Origin: CAZCSK01 sp964501265
GTDB lineage: Bacteria; Actinomycetota; CADDZG01; JAHWKV01
Assembly: GCA_964501265.1 (NCBI GenBank)
Contig: CAZCSK010000005.1
Coordinates: 18,167 to 82,166 of the forward strand
DNA length: 64,000 bases
Reading direction: 5' to 3'
A model generated the notes under the pieces. It worked only from the letters and a program-made list of their open reading frames with translations. It was not told the DNA's origin and ran no database searches. Positions 56,442 through 64,000 of this stretch are shown here, one piece after another; position 1 is the first letter of the stretch, and every line of letters begins with the position of its first letter. The position numbers and the translations under genes are program-made.

Positions 56442-56826
56442 CGCCTCGGTCATCTCCGAGTGGCTTCAAACCGTTAAGGGCCCAATCTGGCACCGAGCCG
56501 AAGATCTTCGCTTGAAGATGACAACCGCGAATCTTGCAGTCTCCGCGCCCACGATATTGCGCCTTGAGTTAGTCAATGTTGCCGGCCGACGATGGAAATG
56601 GTCGGTGGACGCTCTGCTCGACTTGGTGCAAACAATCGAGGACTCAGAGATTCGTTTCATCGACCCCGACCTCATCGACGTTGTCAGATGGACCGCGCAG
56701 GGGCTTTCTGCATACGACTCCTCCTATGTGGCCCTGGCTGAGAATTTGGCCGTCCCTCTGATCACGCAGGACCGCCTAATCCTTGCGACCGCGCCGCAAA
56801 TCGCAAAAGCCTTGGATTCGATCTAA
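56422..56826 (+). CDS. vapC: PIN-domain ribonuclease toxin (VapC-like)
   Basis: A 134-residue PIN domain. The metal-binding acidic residues are in VVLDASVISEWL (first Asp, then Glu), LRLELVNV (Glu) and AYDSSYVALAENLAVPLITQ followed by DRLIL (Asp pair). It probably cleaves a specific RNA. The start overlaps the antitoxin gene, so toxin synthesis is coupled to antitoxin. It ends 4 bases into the stop codon region of the adnB-like gene, on the opposite strand. Confidence 0.87.
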   Translation: MTQVVLDASVISEWLQTVKGPIWHRAEDLRLKMTTANLAVSAPTILRLELVNVAGRRWKWSVDALLDLVQTIEDSEIRFIDPDLIDVVRWTAQGLSAYDSSYVALAENLAVPLITQDRLILATAPQIAKALDSI

Positions 56827-59800
56827 GCGGGGGCTATCGACAAGCCGGTTTCGAGTCGTGCCAAGCCTTGCTCGGCTTCGGCGCGGCTGACCTCCCGTGA
56901 CTGCGTGGTGCCATCGGCAAGGTAGACGTAGGTGAGTTTGATACTTTTCCCAACATCGAGCCCGAGCTTCATCAGAGCCCCCGCGTAGACGAGTAACTGA
57001 TCGAGTTCGACCGAAGACTCTCCCGGCTTGGCCCCCGTCTTAAAGTCGACTATTTCAATGCCGCCGTCAGGGGTCTCATACACCGCGTCGATCCGGCCCT
57101 TTACCAACCGCTCCCCCACCTTCAGTACAAAGGGAACTTCCGCCATCGGATCCCCTGCATCCAAACGCTTGAGGGTCCGCTCCGGGAAACCCATCTGCTC
57201 GAACGTTTTGCGCAAGTCCACCAGACGAGAGGAATCCACATGAGCTCCGGGTTGGTCGAGGACTTCTTCGTCGGCAAGCCCGATGAGGCCACGCGAGAGT
57301 TCCTCGATCCAGGAGTGAATCTCCATACCGATGCGACGCGCTTCGGAGGGTCGTTCCGGCAACGGACGGTGTCGAGTGTCGCTCGGTGAACTAATTGACG
57401 CCACCGCCCGGGTAACTGATGTCGACGGGGACTCCGAAGGGGCGACGTTCGACCTTGACGCCGGGCGCTGCAGAGCACTGATCGTGCGTCGATGCTCAGC
57501 CAGCGCGGCCTCGGCGTCGGTGCGCAGCTCGGGATCGTAGCGTTCAAGAATTTCCTCAGCCGTGGTCTCCCCCGCCACGAGTCCATCGAGCACGACCGCG
57601 TACCCTTCCGAAAATTCAGGATGAACGGGCATGCGCTCCGCGGGCTCCGGTGGCCAGACGGCCCGCGCAGCTAGTTGCGCTCTAAGTGGACTGGCCTCGG
57701 GCTTGCCAGCATCTCCGAGATTCACGGTCACCGGCACCGACGCAACTTCGTCGAAAAATACCGACGGCCCGCGCTCATCGTTTTGCCTCTCGTACCACCA
57801 CGCCGCGGTGACGTAAAGCCTTTGCTTCGCGCGCGTCAAGGCCACGTAGAACAGGCGCCTTTCATCTTCGAGCGCCCGGGTTTTCAGTTCCTGGAAGAAA
57901 TCGGCCTTTTTCCTAAGAACACGTTTGCCGGAGGCGTCGATTGTCCACGGCATCGGCAGATGGTCGCGGTCTTCCCGAGCGCTGTAGGGGATTTGGGCGA
58001 ACGCCTCCAGTGGATTGGAAGTGCGCGTGTCGGGAAATACCGAGTCGACCTTCTCGCCCTTGTCATTCAGTCGCGCCGCAACGCCGGGAACGAATACAAC
58101 CTCAAATTCAAGGCCCTTGGCGCGGTGGACCGTAGTCAATTTCACGGAATCTTGCGCGGTAGAGATTTCTAGTTCCATTGTCTCGTCGGCATCCTCTGCG
58201 GCGTCCAAATAGTCGAGGAACTCGGCCAGCGACGGCTTACCAGAAACTGGTGCAAATTTCGCGACCATTCCTGAGAATTGAGTCAGATTTGCCCGCGCCG
58301 CCGCAGCGTCCTTGCGGGGGCTGGATTCGAGCGCCTCCCAAATGCCGGTTTCCTGGATGACCCTATGCACCAAGTCCGGAAGTGGACCACCCGTTCGCGC
58401 CCTAAGGCTCCGCACTTCTCGCAAGAATTGACTGAGCCGCCCGCGCGCCTGCGAACCCAAACCTTCGATCTCGTCAAGGTGGTCAAGAGCTTCGGCCAGC
58501 GAAAAGGCCACGTCGTCCGGCTCGAACTCAGTCTCATCGGGCACAACCACCCTGCCCTGTGCAGGGACCCCTTCCTTTTTGGCCTTTGTCAATTCCAATG
58601 TGCGATGCGCGGCCCACCGCGCGAGCAGGGCCAGATCGCGGTAGTGGATGCGAAAGCGAGGGCCGAGTAGCAAGCGCGCCATCCACCGGTTGCTTGGGGG
58701 TCCAGGGTCGGCGACCACTCTTAGCCAAGCAACAGTGTCCATGACTTCGGGAATCTGCAGCAAGCCGCCGAGTCCCACCACTTCGACCGGAATGTCGGCT
58801 TCTCTGAGCGCCTCATAAATGGGTCCCATGTGAGACTTCCGGCGGACGAGAATCGCAAAATCCTTCCAGTCGCAGGGCTCACGACCCGGGCCGGTTGCGT
58901 CGCCATGAAGGCGGGCGATCTCCTGCGCGATGAACACCGCCTCCTCGGTCTGGTCGGCTAACAACTTCACACCGACGAAGCCTTCGCCGTTGGGAGCATG
59001 GCGGGTCAACGGTTTACCGGGGCGGCGCTCCGGCGCGACCTGGTCGATCAGTGTGTTCGCAACCTCAAGGATGTTGGCGCCACTTCGAAAGTTCGTGGAT
59101 AAGGAAATGTAGTTGTGCGCGACTTCCCCATCGCGAAGAAAATCCTTGGTGGGAAAATCGATGAGATTGAACAACGTCGAGCCCCGCCACTGAAAGATAT
59201 TCTGGCGCGCGTCGCCAACCGCCGTTATGTTGGTGCCGGATGGGGCGATGGCCCGCATAAGGCGTTTCTGAGCAACGTTGGTGTCCTGGTACTCGTCGAG
59301 CAAAACGGTGGGATACCGTTCACGATACGCGGCCGCAACTTCTGGAAAGCCCTCAACTATTTCGACTGCCTTCACAATCTGATCCCCGTAGTCAATTCGG
59401 TCCGCCGATTGCTTGGCGTTCTTGTACGCACGCACGAGGCCCGCCAGCTCTATCCGCTTACTTGATGCAGCGAGAGTTCTCGCATCGAAATATTCGGGCT
59501 CGGCAAGGACCTCTCGATCCACCTCAGCCACGCGCTCGGGCGAGACTATGTGGTTGTCGCATTGATCCGAGAGACTCAAGCAGCTCGCGCAAAGCGAACT
59601 AATCGATCGGGAGTCGATTGCATCGAAGGCGTCCACCTTGTCGAGCGCATTGAGAACCAGTTGCCAGCTTTGGGGCGTCGAGAGCAGACCCACTTCCGAA
59701 TCGATTCCGATCCTAACTCCATGTTCTCGCACAAGGCGGTCGGCGAAGGAATTGTAGGTCGACACCATGGGAAGGTCGGTTGGGGAAGAGTCCATATTGG

Positions 59801-60056
59801 AAAATGCAATCGCTATCCTTTCCTGCAGTTCATCGCAGGCCTTATTGGTAAAGGTGAGCGCCAAGATTTTCGGGGGCTCGGCTATGCCCTGCTCAACCAT
59901 CCACACGATGCGCGCCGCCATGATGGCCGTCTTCCCACTTCCGGCACCCGCAATGATCGCAAGGGCCACGGGATCGTGTTCGATGGCCGCCCATTGCTCG
60001 TCGCTGGGCTCGTGGCCTTTGAGCGCGGCCTTGATCGCCGACGATGCAGTTTTCAC
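56823..60056 (-). CDS. adnB: UvrD-family helicase with C-terminal RecB-type nuclease (AdnB-like)
   Basis: A 1077-residue subunit of an end-resection machine. Helicase motifs: Walker A AIIAGAGSGKTAIMAARI, ILALTFTNKACDELQERI (motif Ia), VLLDEYQDTN (motif II), VGDARQNIFQWRG (motif III), LTTVHRAKGLEFEVVF (motif V) and FYVALTRAKQRLYVTA (motif VI). The C-terminal nuclease has IVDFKTGAKPGE and LDQLLVYAGAL. Length and order match the actinobacterial AdnB described in Mycobacterium. The GTG start overlaps the adnA-like stop (GTGA). It processes DNA double-strand breaks in place of RecBCD. Confidence 0.87.
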   Translation of the reverse strand: MKTASSAIKAALKGHEPSDEQWAAIEHDPVALAIIAGAGSGKTAIMAARIVWMVEQGIAEPPKILALTFTNKACDELQERIAIAFSNMDSSPTDLPMVSTYNSFADRLVREHGVRIGIDSEVGLLSTPQSWQLVLNALDKVDAFDAIDSRSISSLCASCLSLSDQCDNHIVSPERVAEVDREVLAEPEYFDARTLAASSKRIELAGLVRAYKNAKQSADRIDYGDQIVKAVEIVEGFPEVAAAYRERYPTVLLDEYQDTNVAQKRLMRAIAPSGTNITAVGDARQNIFQWRGSTLFNLIDFPTKDFLRDGEVAHNYISLSTNFRSGANILEVANTLIDQVAPERRPGKPLTRHAPNGEGFVGVKLLADQTEEAVFIAQEIARLHGDATGPGREPCDWKDFAILVRRKSHMGPIYEALREADIPVEVVGLGGLLQIPEVMDTVAWLRVVADPGPPSNRWMARLLLGPRFRIHYRDLALLARWAAHRTLELTKAKKEGVPAQGRVVVPDETEFEPDDVAFSLAEALDHLDEIEGLGSQARGRLSQFLREVRSLRARTGGPLPDLVHRVIQETGIWEALESSPRKDAAAARANLTQFSGMVAKFAPVSGKPSLAEFLDYLDAAEDADETMELEISTAQDSVKLTTVHRAKGLEFEVVFVPGVAARLNDKGEKVDSVFPDTRTSNPLEAFAQIPYSAREDRDHLPMPWTIDASGKRVLRKKADFFQELKTRALEDERRLFYVALTRAKQRLYVTAAWWYERQNDERGPSVFFDEVASVPVTVNLGDAGKPEASPLRAQLAARAVWPPEPAERMPVHPEFSEGYAVVLDGLVAGETTAEEILERYDPELRTDAEAALAEHRRTISALQRPASRSNVAPSESPSTSVTRAVASISSPSDTRHRPLPERPSEARRIGMEIHSWIEELSRGLIGLADEEVLDQPGAHVDSSRLVDLRKTFEQMGFPERTLKRLDAGDPMAEVPFVLKVGERLVKGRIDAVYETPDGGIEIVDFKTGAKPGESSVELDQLLVYAGALMKLGLDVGKSIKLTYVYLADGTTQSREVSRAEAEQGLARLETGLSIAPA

Positions 60057-62944
60057 GAGATCACTTCCCGGCCCTCAGGCCACAGGGGGCAAAGCGGTTT
60101 CATCTTGCAAAAGAAACAGTCGGCGTCCGGAGATGGACGAAAATCTTCAGCGAGAGCTCCGGAGATCATGTCCGGCAGAGTTTTAAGCACCTCGTCGGCC
60201 TGGGCCTCGTTCTGAGGAATCACTTTGTGGTCCCCACTCGGCCAAAGCGAGCCGGGATATACGAGGCTTGCCTTTTTCGGCTCGCCCAATTCCTTGAGAG
60301 CGGGGTCGGTACGGGCAGCCAGGTGATAGATGGCCAGCTGCAAGGACTTCGCACCCTCATTCTTGGAAGGCGCCCACTTCGCAGTCTTGTAGTCCACCAA
60401 CGTCAAGTTGTTCCCGATGCGATCGATTCGATCGATGCGCCCTCGCAGAACCGCGCCTTCATACGGAAACTCGAAGGAGTACTCCGTCTTTACAACGTTG
60501 GGGCTCCTCTCCTTCTCAACAAAGACCTTCAGCATCTTGAGCCCGTCCCGCCGAAACTGGCGGGCGATGGTTGCGTTGGGAAATATCTTTTCGTCGAACA
60601 ACTTGTTGTACTCATGCTGAAGTGCCAGCCAATCGGCGATCCGATTTTCATGGACAGCCTGGAAGAGAGCGTGGATCCAAGTGCCGAACTTCATGGAATA
60701 AGTGGAAGAGGGATCGAGCCCAAGTACCGACTGAAGGACATACTGCAGCCCGCAGTTTTGGAATACGCCGAGCCGCGAATACGAAGTACGAAACTCCTCA
60801 CCTATCAATGGAACCGACCCTTCCGTCCAGTTCCAACGGCCGTACCAGCGTGAGGCATCGGCCCCCACCTCCGCCAACGCTATTACCGCGGCGACGCGCT
60901 CATGTGAGGACGACGAGGTCTCGGCGAGAGTTCGACGAAGTCGTGCCTTAAATTCCGTCATCGTGAGCGGCGGAAGATCGACTTGGGCAAACTGGTCAGG
61001 TGCCGACCCTGTCAACTCGAAGAGGAACCGGCTGGGATGGGCCCGGCCCCCGCTCGCGGGAGAGGAAGTAAACCAAACGCGCCGGCGCGCTCGGGTGGCC
61101 GCCACGTAAAAGGTACGGCGGTCGTCGGCAATCGCTTCGACCTGACGTTCGGCGGCATCGGGGGCTTCGAGGGTGAATGGATCGAAAAGGCCCTGTGCGC
61201 GCCGCCCCTTCGGGATCCATGCGTCGAGACAACCTGCTACTGCCACGATGTCCCACTCCTGACCCTTGGCCGCGTGAAAAGAAAGCACGTCAACCGCGTC
61301 GGTGGGTGTCGCCCCCGTGGTCAGCCACGGATCGCCGCCGAAGTCGGCGCGGGCCGCTCCACTCAAATAGTCCTCAATAGACCCTTTCCCGTGACGACGT
61401 TCGACGAATCGCCCAAGAGCGTGACTGAACGCAGTCAGGGCATCGAGTTCGGCGTTGGCAGGGTGGGCAGGGTCACCAACAGCTGCGACCTCAAGGCCGC
61501 GATAGTAAGAGGACGTCGAGTAAATCTCCCAGAAACACTCGTCGGCGCGAGACCGATACTGCACGACTCGATCACGAAGCGTCCGAAATTCTTCCGTGAG
61601 CGGAGATTCTTCGACGATCTCGCTAAGGCTCCGTCCTGATTGCCAAGCTTCGCGGTCGAGCGACCTGCGTATCGAGTAATCGAGCCCGAATAACGGACCC
61701 GTCAGCAAGTTTGGGAGAACGCCTTCAGCGTCATCGGCAGCGAGCGCGACACGGACTAGATCTAGGAAACATGCAACCGAGGGCTCCGAGCCGAGAGGAC
61801 GGTCTCCCGACATCTGCTTGTGGGGAACCTCCCACTCGTCTAAGGCCGCCTCGAGTGGAGCGAGCAGGTGCCGAGGTTGAGACAACAGAACCGCCATTTC
61901 ACTCCAAGCCACCCCGTCGATAAGGTGCAGCCGCCTGAACTCGCGGGCGATCGCACCGACTTCGGTGGCCACCGAAGTAAAGGTCGTGTTTGTAAACTCT
62001 GTCTCGTGGTCGGCGGCAACAAGCGGCGTCCGACCGATCTCATCGTTGTGCTCGATCAACTCGCGCGCGCTTGCGGCCAGCGGCAATCCCAGTCTCCAAG
62101 ACCGATCCAACACGATCGTGGTGTGAGTACTAAACCATTTGTCGAAACCGAAAACCCAGTCGGGTTCAGATCCCCTGAACGTTTCGATCCCGGAATCCGG
62201 ATCTGCAGCCACCACAAGGTTGGAGGTGTCCAGATGCCCCAGCAGCTCGAGTTGGGCTCTGCTCAACTCCTGCCCTTCATCTACAAGAACGTGGGGGAAG
62301 CGTCGTTGCAAGGAGGCACGAACTTCGTCGTCGTCGCTCAGCAGTCGAAAGGCGGATGCGAGAAGCGACGCGTAGTCCAAACGAGACTGAGTTTTCAAAT
62401 GCTCTCGGTATCGACGGGAAAAGTCCACGACAGGCGCCCAATCCGGCCGGCGGGTAACAAGCGCACTCAGCTCCTCTTCGGACGTGAGTCGCTGTTCGAC
62501 GCGCAGGCAGAAATCTCCCACCTCGTCGACGAATGCGCGCTCCGAAAGGCGCGGCCCCCACTCTCCCCACCGCTCGGGACTTTCCTGGGAAAGGAGCTCC
62601 CGCACTGCACTCCATTGCTCCGCGGCCGTCAACAGCACAGGAGATTCCCGATAGCCCAGTCTTCTGTAGTAACGGGATATCAAATGGTGCGCCAATGCAT
62701 GCCAGGTATAGACGGGGACCTCAATGGTGGCCGCTTGGGGAAGAGCCCGCACAAGACGATCGCGCGCATTCATCGAGTAGCGGCGATTGTTGCAAAGCAC
62801 GAGTACGCGATGGGGTGCGAGGCCATCGGTTTGGGCTAACCGCAGGTAGCGCTGCTCTAAGGCATGGGTCTTGCCCGTTCCTGGCCCACCAAGAACGAGC
62901 AACGGTCCCCCGTCGTGGTCAACCACTCGATCGATATTCGTCAT
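60053..62944 (-). CDS. adnA: UvrD-family helicase with C-terminal Fe-S nuclease (AdnA-like)
   Basis: A 963-residue partner of the following gene. Walker A is LVLGGPGTGKTHALEQR, motif II FPHVLVDEGQELSR, and FYVAATRARRRVWFTS the last helicase motif. The C-terminal nuclease has LTLVDYKTAKWAPSKNEGAK and LQLAIYH. Cysteines in FQNCGLQYVL and DADCFFCKMKPLCPLW suggest an iron-sulfur cluster, as in AddB. In Mycobacterium adnA lies directly upstream of adnB, as here. The start overlaps the rmuC stop (ATGA), so the three genes form an operon for DNA-end processing. Confidence 0.87.
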   Translation of the reverse strand: MTNIDRVVDHDGGPLLVLGGPGTGKTHALEQRYLRLAQTDGLAPHRVLVLCNNRRYSMNARDRLVRALPQAATIEVPVYTWHALAHHLISRYYRRLGYRESPVLLTAAEQWSAVRELLSQESPERWGEWGPRLSERAFVDEVGDFCLRVEQRLTSEEELSALVTRRPDWAPVVDFSRRYREHLKTQSRLDYASLLASAFRLLSDDDEVRASLQRRFPHVLVDEGQELSRAQLELLGHLDTSNLVVAADPDSGIETFRGSEPDWVFGFDKWFSTHTTIVLDRSWRLGLPLAASARELIEHNDEIGRTPLVAADHETEFTNTTFTSVATEVGAIAREFRRLHLIDGVAWSEMAVLLSQPRHLLAPLEAALDEWEVPHKQMSGDRPLGSEPSVACFLDLVRVALAADDAEGVLPNLLTGPLFGLDYSIRRSLDREAWQSGRSLSEIVEESPLTEEFRTLRDRVVQYRSRADECFWEIYSTSSYYRGLEVAAVGDPAHPANAELDALTAFSHALGRFVERRHGKGSIEDYLSGAARADFGGDPWLTTGATPTDAVDVLSFHAAKGQEWDIVAVAGCLDAWIPKGRRAQGLFDPFTLEAPDAAERQVEAIADDRRTFYVAATRARRRVWFTSSPASGGRAHPSRFLFELTGSAPDQFAQVDLPPLTMTEFKARLRRTLAETSSSSHERVAAVIALAEVGADASRWYGRWNWTEGSVPLIGEEFRTSYSRLGVFQNCGLQYVLQSVLGLDPSSTYSMKFGTWIHALFQAVHENRIADWLALQHEYNKLFDEKIFPNATIARQFRRDGLKMLKVFVEKERSPNVVKTEYSFEFPYEGAVLRGRIDRIDRIGNNLTLVDYKTAKWAPSKNEGAKSLQLAIYHLAARTDPALKELGEPKKASLVYPGSLWPSGDHKVIPQNEAQADEVLKTLPDMISGALAEDFRPSPDADCFFCKMKPLCPLWPEGREVIS

Positions 62945-63855
62945 ACGGCTCCTGCGCTCATCTCTAGTTCATCATCTGGATCATCGCTTGTTTCGAGATC
63001 GGCTGGATGTCCTCCGGCGGCCAAAGCCAGACTCTGCGCTCTGGAAACCATAGCCCGCAACTCACCGCTCGCGTTAGTCAAGGTCGCGAGACTTCGTGAA
63101 ACCTTGCCCTGCAAATGGGCGGCCATCTGTCCCAAGACGACGGCGAGCTCGTGAATATTGAGAAGCATTCTCTCTGCCGCGCCGTCGCGACTGTATGCGC
63201 GATGAAGACTAAGAATGGAAAGGACTGCCGGCATAGCGCCCGAGTACGACACGACCACGAGCCGCAGGTCGCCCGCCTGGGTAAAGGCCTTGCGACAACA
63301 ACGGTAGATGGGATCCGGCAGGGCGACGACCGCGAGCGGGGTAGTCACCGCAGGGTCGATGTAGCGGGAAACCTCGACCAATCGATCGCAGACCGCCCGG
63401 TCAACGCGTGCCCTGGTGGTCTCGTCTATTTCATCTGATGCCTCGATATCACCCTGGAAGGGCAAGCCGGGCCATTTCGAGTCGATGGGTAGTACTTTGC
63501 CGTCGGCCATCCGAAGACCGAACTCGCACACTCGGCCCCCTACTCGCAGGTCTCGGACCAGCATGTCGGCCGGGAAGGCGTCAAGTGCGGCAGCTAGCAG
63601 ATTCTCCCCCATCTGCCCCCTGGAGTAAGAACCCGCGAACATACGCTCGATGCCAGCGAGCGCCTGAGCGCTTTGCTCCTCAAAACGGCGGCTTTCCTCG
63701 AAAGCGCCAGCCAAAGAAGCCACCTGAGCGGCAATTCGGTGCACACCGTCGTCCGGGCGGGCCAGGGTGCCGCTGGAAAACCCGGCCGGGCGACGCGCCA
63801 GTATGATCGCCGCCACGATAATCGCTGCGGCCAAAACAATAAGGGGAAGCTCCAT
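62941..63855 (-). CDS. rmuC: RmuC-family DNA recombination protein
   Basis: A 304-residue protein with one N-terminal hydrophobic helix (MELPLIVLAAAIIVAAIILA), a short helical region and an RmuC domain (GQMGENLLAAALDAF, LPIDSKWPGLPF, LAVVALPDP). RmuC proteins limit DNA rearrangements and their predicted fold is nuclease-like. It is shorter than the E. coli protein (475) because the coiled-coil part is reduced. The ATG at 63855 follows an AGGAGAGAGAG purine run. It is first in the rmuC-adnA-adnB operon. Confidence 0.82.
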   Translation of the reverse strand: MELPLIVLAAAIIVAAIILARRPAGFSSGTLARPDDGVHRIAAQVASLAGAFEESRRFEEQSAQALAGIERMFAGSYSRGQMGENLLAAALDAFPADMLVRDLRVGGRVCEFGLRMADGKVLPIDSKWPGLPFQGDIEASDEIDETTRARVDRAVCDRLVEVSRYIDPAVTTPLAVVALPDPIYRCCRKAFTQAGDLRLVVVSYSGAMPAVLSILSLHRAYSRDGAAERMLLNIHELAVVLGQMAAHLQGKVSRSLATLTNASGELRAMVSRAQSLALAAGGHPADLETSDDPDDELEMSAGAV

Positions 63856-63936
63856 CTCTCTCTCCTTTGCCAATCGGTCAGTATCAATATAAAGAGGGGG
63901 TCTGACAGAAAAAATTCCAGGCACCCCCAACCAGCA

Positions 63937-64000
63937 GGGGGGGCGCGTGTCTCAGATTTTGCCAAATGTGCCTAGAGCGGGGGCGCGTGTCTCAGATTTT
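63937..64000 (+). repeat. Two direct repeats at the right edge
   Basis: GGGGGCGCGTGTCTCAGATT followed by TT occurs at 63939-63960 and 63979-64000, with 18 bases of unique sequence between. The copies are identical over 22 bases, and a third copy may lie beyond the window. They sit upstream of rmuC. A preceding CACCCCC / GGGGGGG pair could form a hairpin. No known repeat type is recognised. Confidence 0.75.

Noticed and set aside
63937..64000. CRISPR array
   Set aside because: Only two 22-base units with one 18-base spacer, and no cas genes in the window.

Overview
The window looks like a chromosomal segment of an Actinomycetota (high-G+C Gram-positive) genome, probably from an uncultured lineage. 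Supporting evidence: an actinobacterial-type SOS box (CGAAC-N4-GTTCG) in front of a DUF6504-dnaE2-dinB operon, a DUF222-type HNH endonuclease, an AdnA/AdnB-like helicase-nuclease pair, a PPi-type phosphofructokinase, the MEP isoprenoid enzymes IspG and IspH, frequent GTG/TTG starts, and many 1-4 base stop/start overlaps (ATGA, GTGA, TAGTG). No rRNA, tRNA, CRISPR array or prophage was seen.

Layout. 1-4.4 kb: SOS mutagenesis operon (dinB runs off the left edge). 4.5-6.4 kb: ECF sigma factor with a membrane partner, then mazEF. 6.5-10.4 kb: DUF59 protein, amidohydrolase, Ca2+/H+ antiporter, glycosyltransferase and methyltransferase. 10.4-18.1 kb: thiE, metE, a RAYT-type transposase flanked by palindromic repeats, and a TPP-riboswitch-controlled thiC-thiO-thiS-thiG operon. 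18-26.7 kb: membrane and regulatory proteins, DUF72, a DMT transporter, threonine aldolase, a predicted PPi-dependent phosphofructokinase, an RlpA-like protein and a frameshifted HNH endonuclease. 26.7-33.2 kb: glpK, plsC, a TIGR00300 protein, an aminotransferase and an M32 carboxypeptidase. 33.2-39.3 kb: copZ-copA under a CsoR-like operator, ROK glucokinase divergent from an orphan sensor kinase. 39.3-45.7 kb: a long isoprenoid operon (ispG, ispH, yjbQ, polyprenyl synthase, uppS) running into small zinc-ribbon, phosphoesterase and SRPBCC genes. 45.8-46.6 kb: a broken nucleotidyltransferase pair. 46.6-53.5 kb: a mannosyltransferase and a cobalamin-riboswitch operon encoding two surface-anchored, transcobalamin-like proteins plus an ECF transporter (T, fused A-A, S). 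53.6-55.9 kb: HtrA, endonuclease IV and a small zinc protein. 56.1-56.8 kb: an RHH/PIN toxin-antitoxin pair. 56.8-63.9 kb: rmuC-adnA-adnB. The right edge carries direct repeats.

Two things stand out. First, the segment carries several families of short GC-rich palindromic repeats. One is a 68-bp element with fixed ends and a variable core, found twice inside protein-coding genes in the same reading frame and orientation (polyprenyl synthase and a nucleotidyltransferase), once decayed in a third gene, and once between genes. A second family flanks a RAYT transposase in inverted orientation, with single copies elsewhere. Second, the B12 operon appears to split the two domains of animal transcobalamin/intrinsic factor (an alpha/alpha-barrel-like repeat domain and a DUF4430-like domain) into two membrane-tethered proteins that would feed an ECF transporter. 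All functional statements come from reading the sequence by eye; no database search was run.
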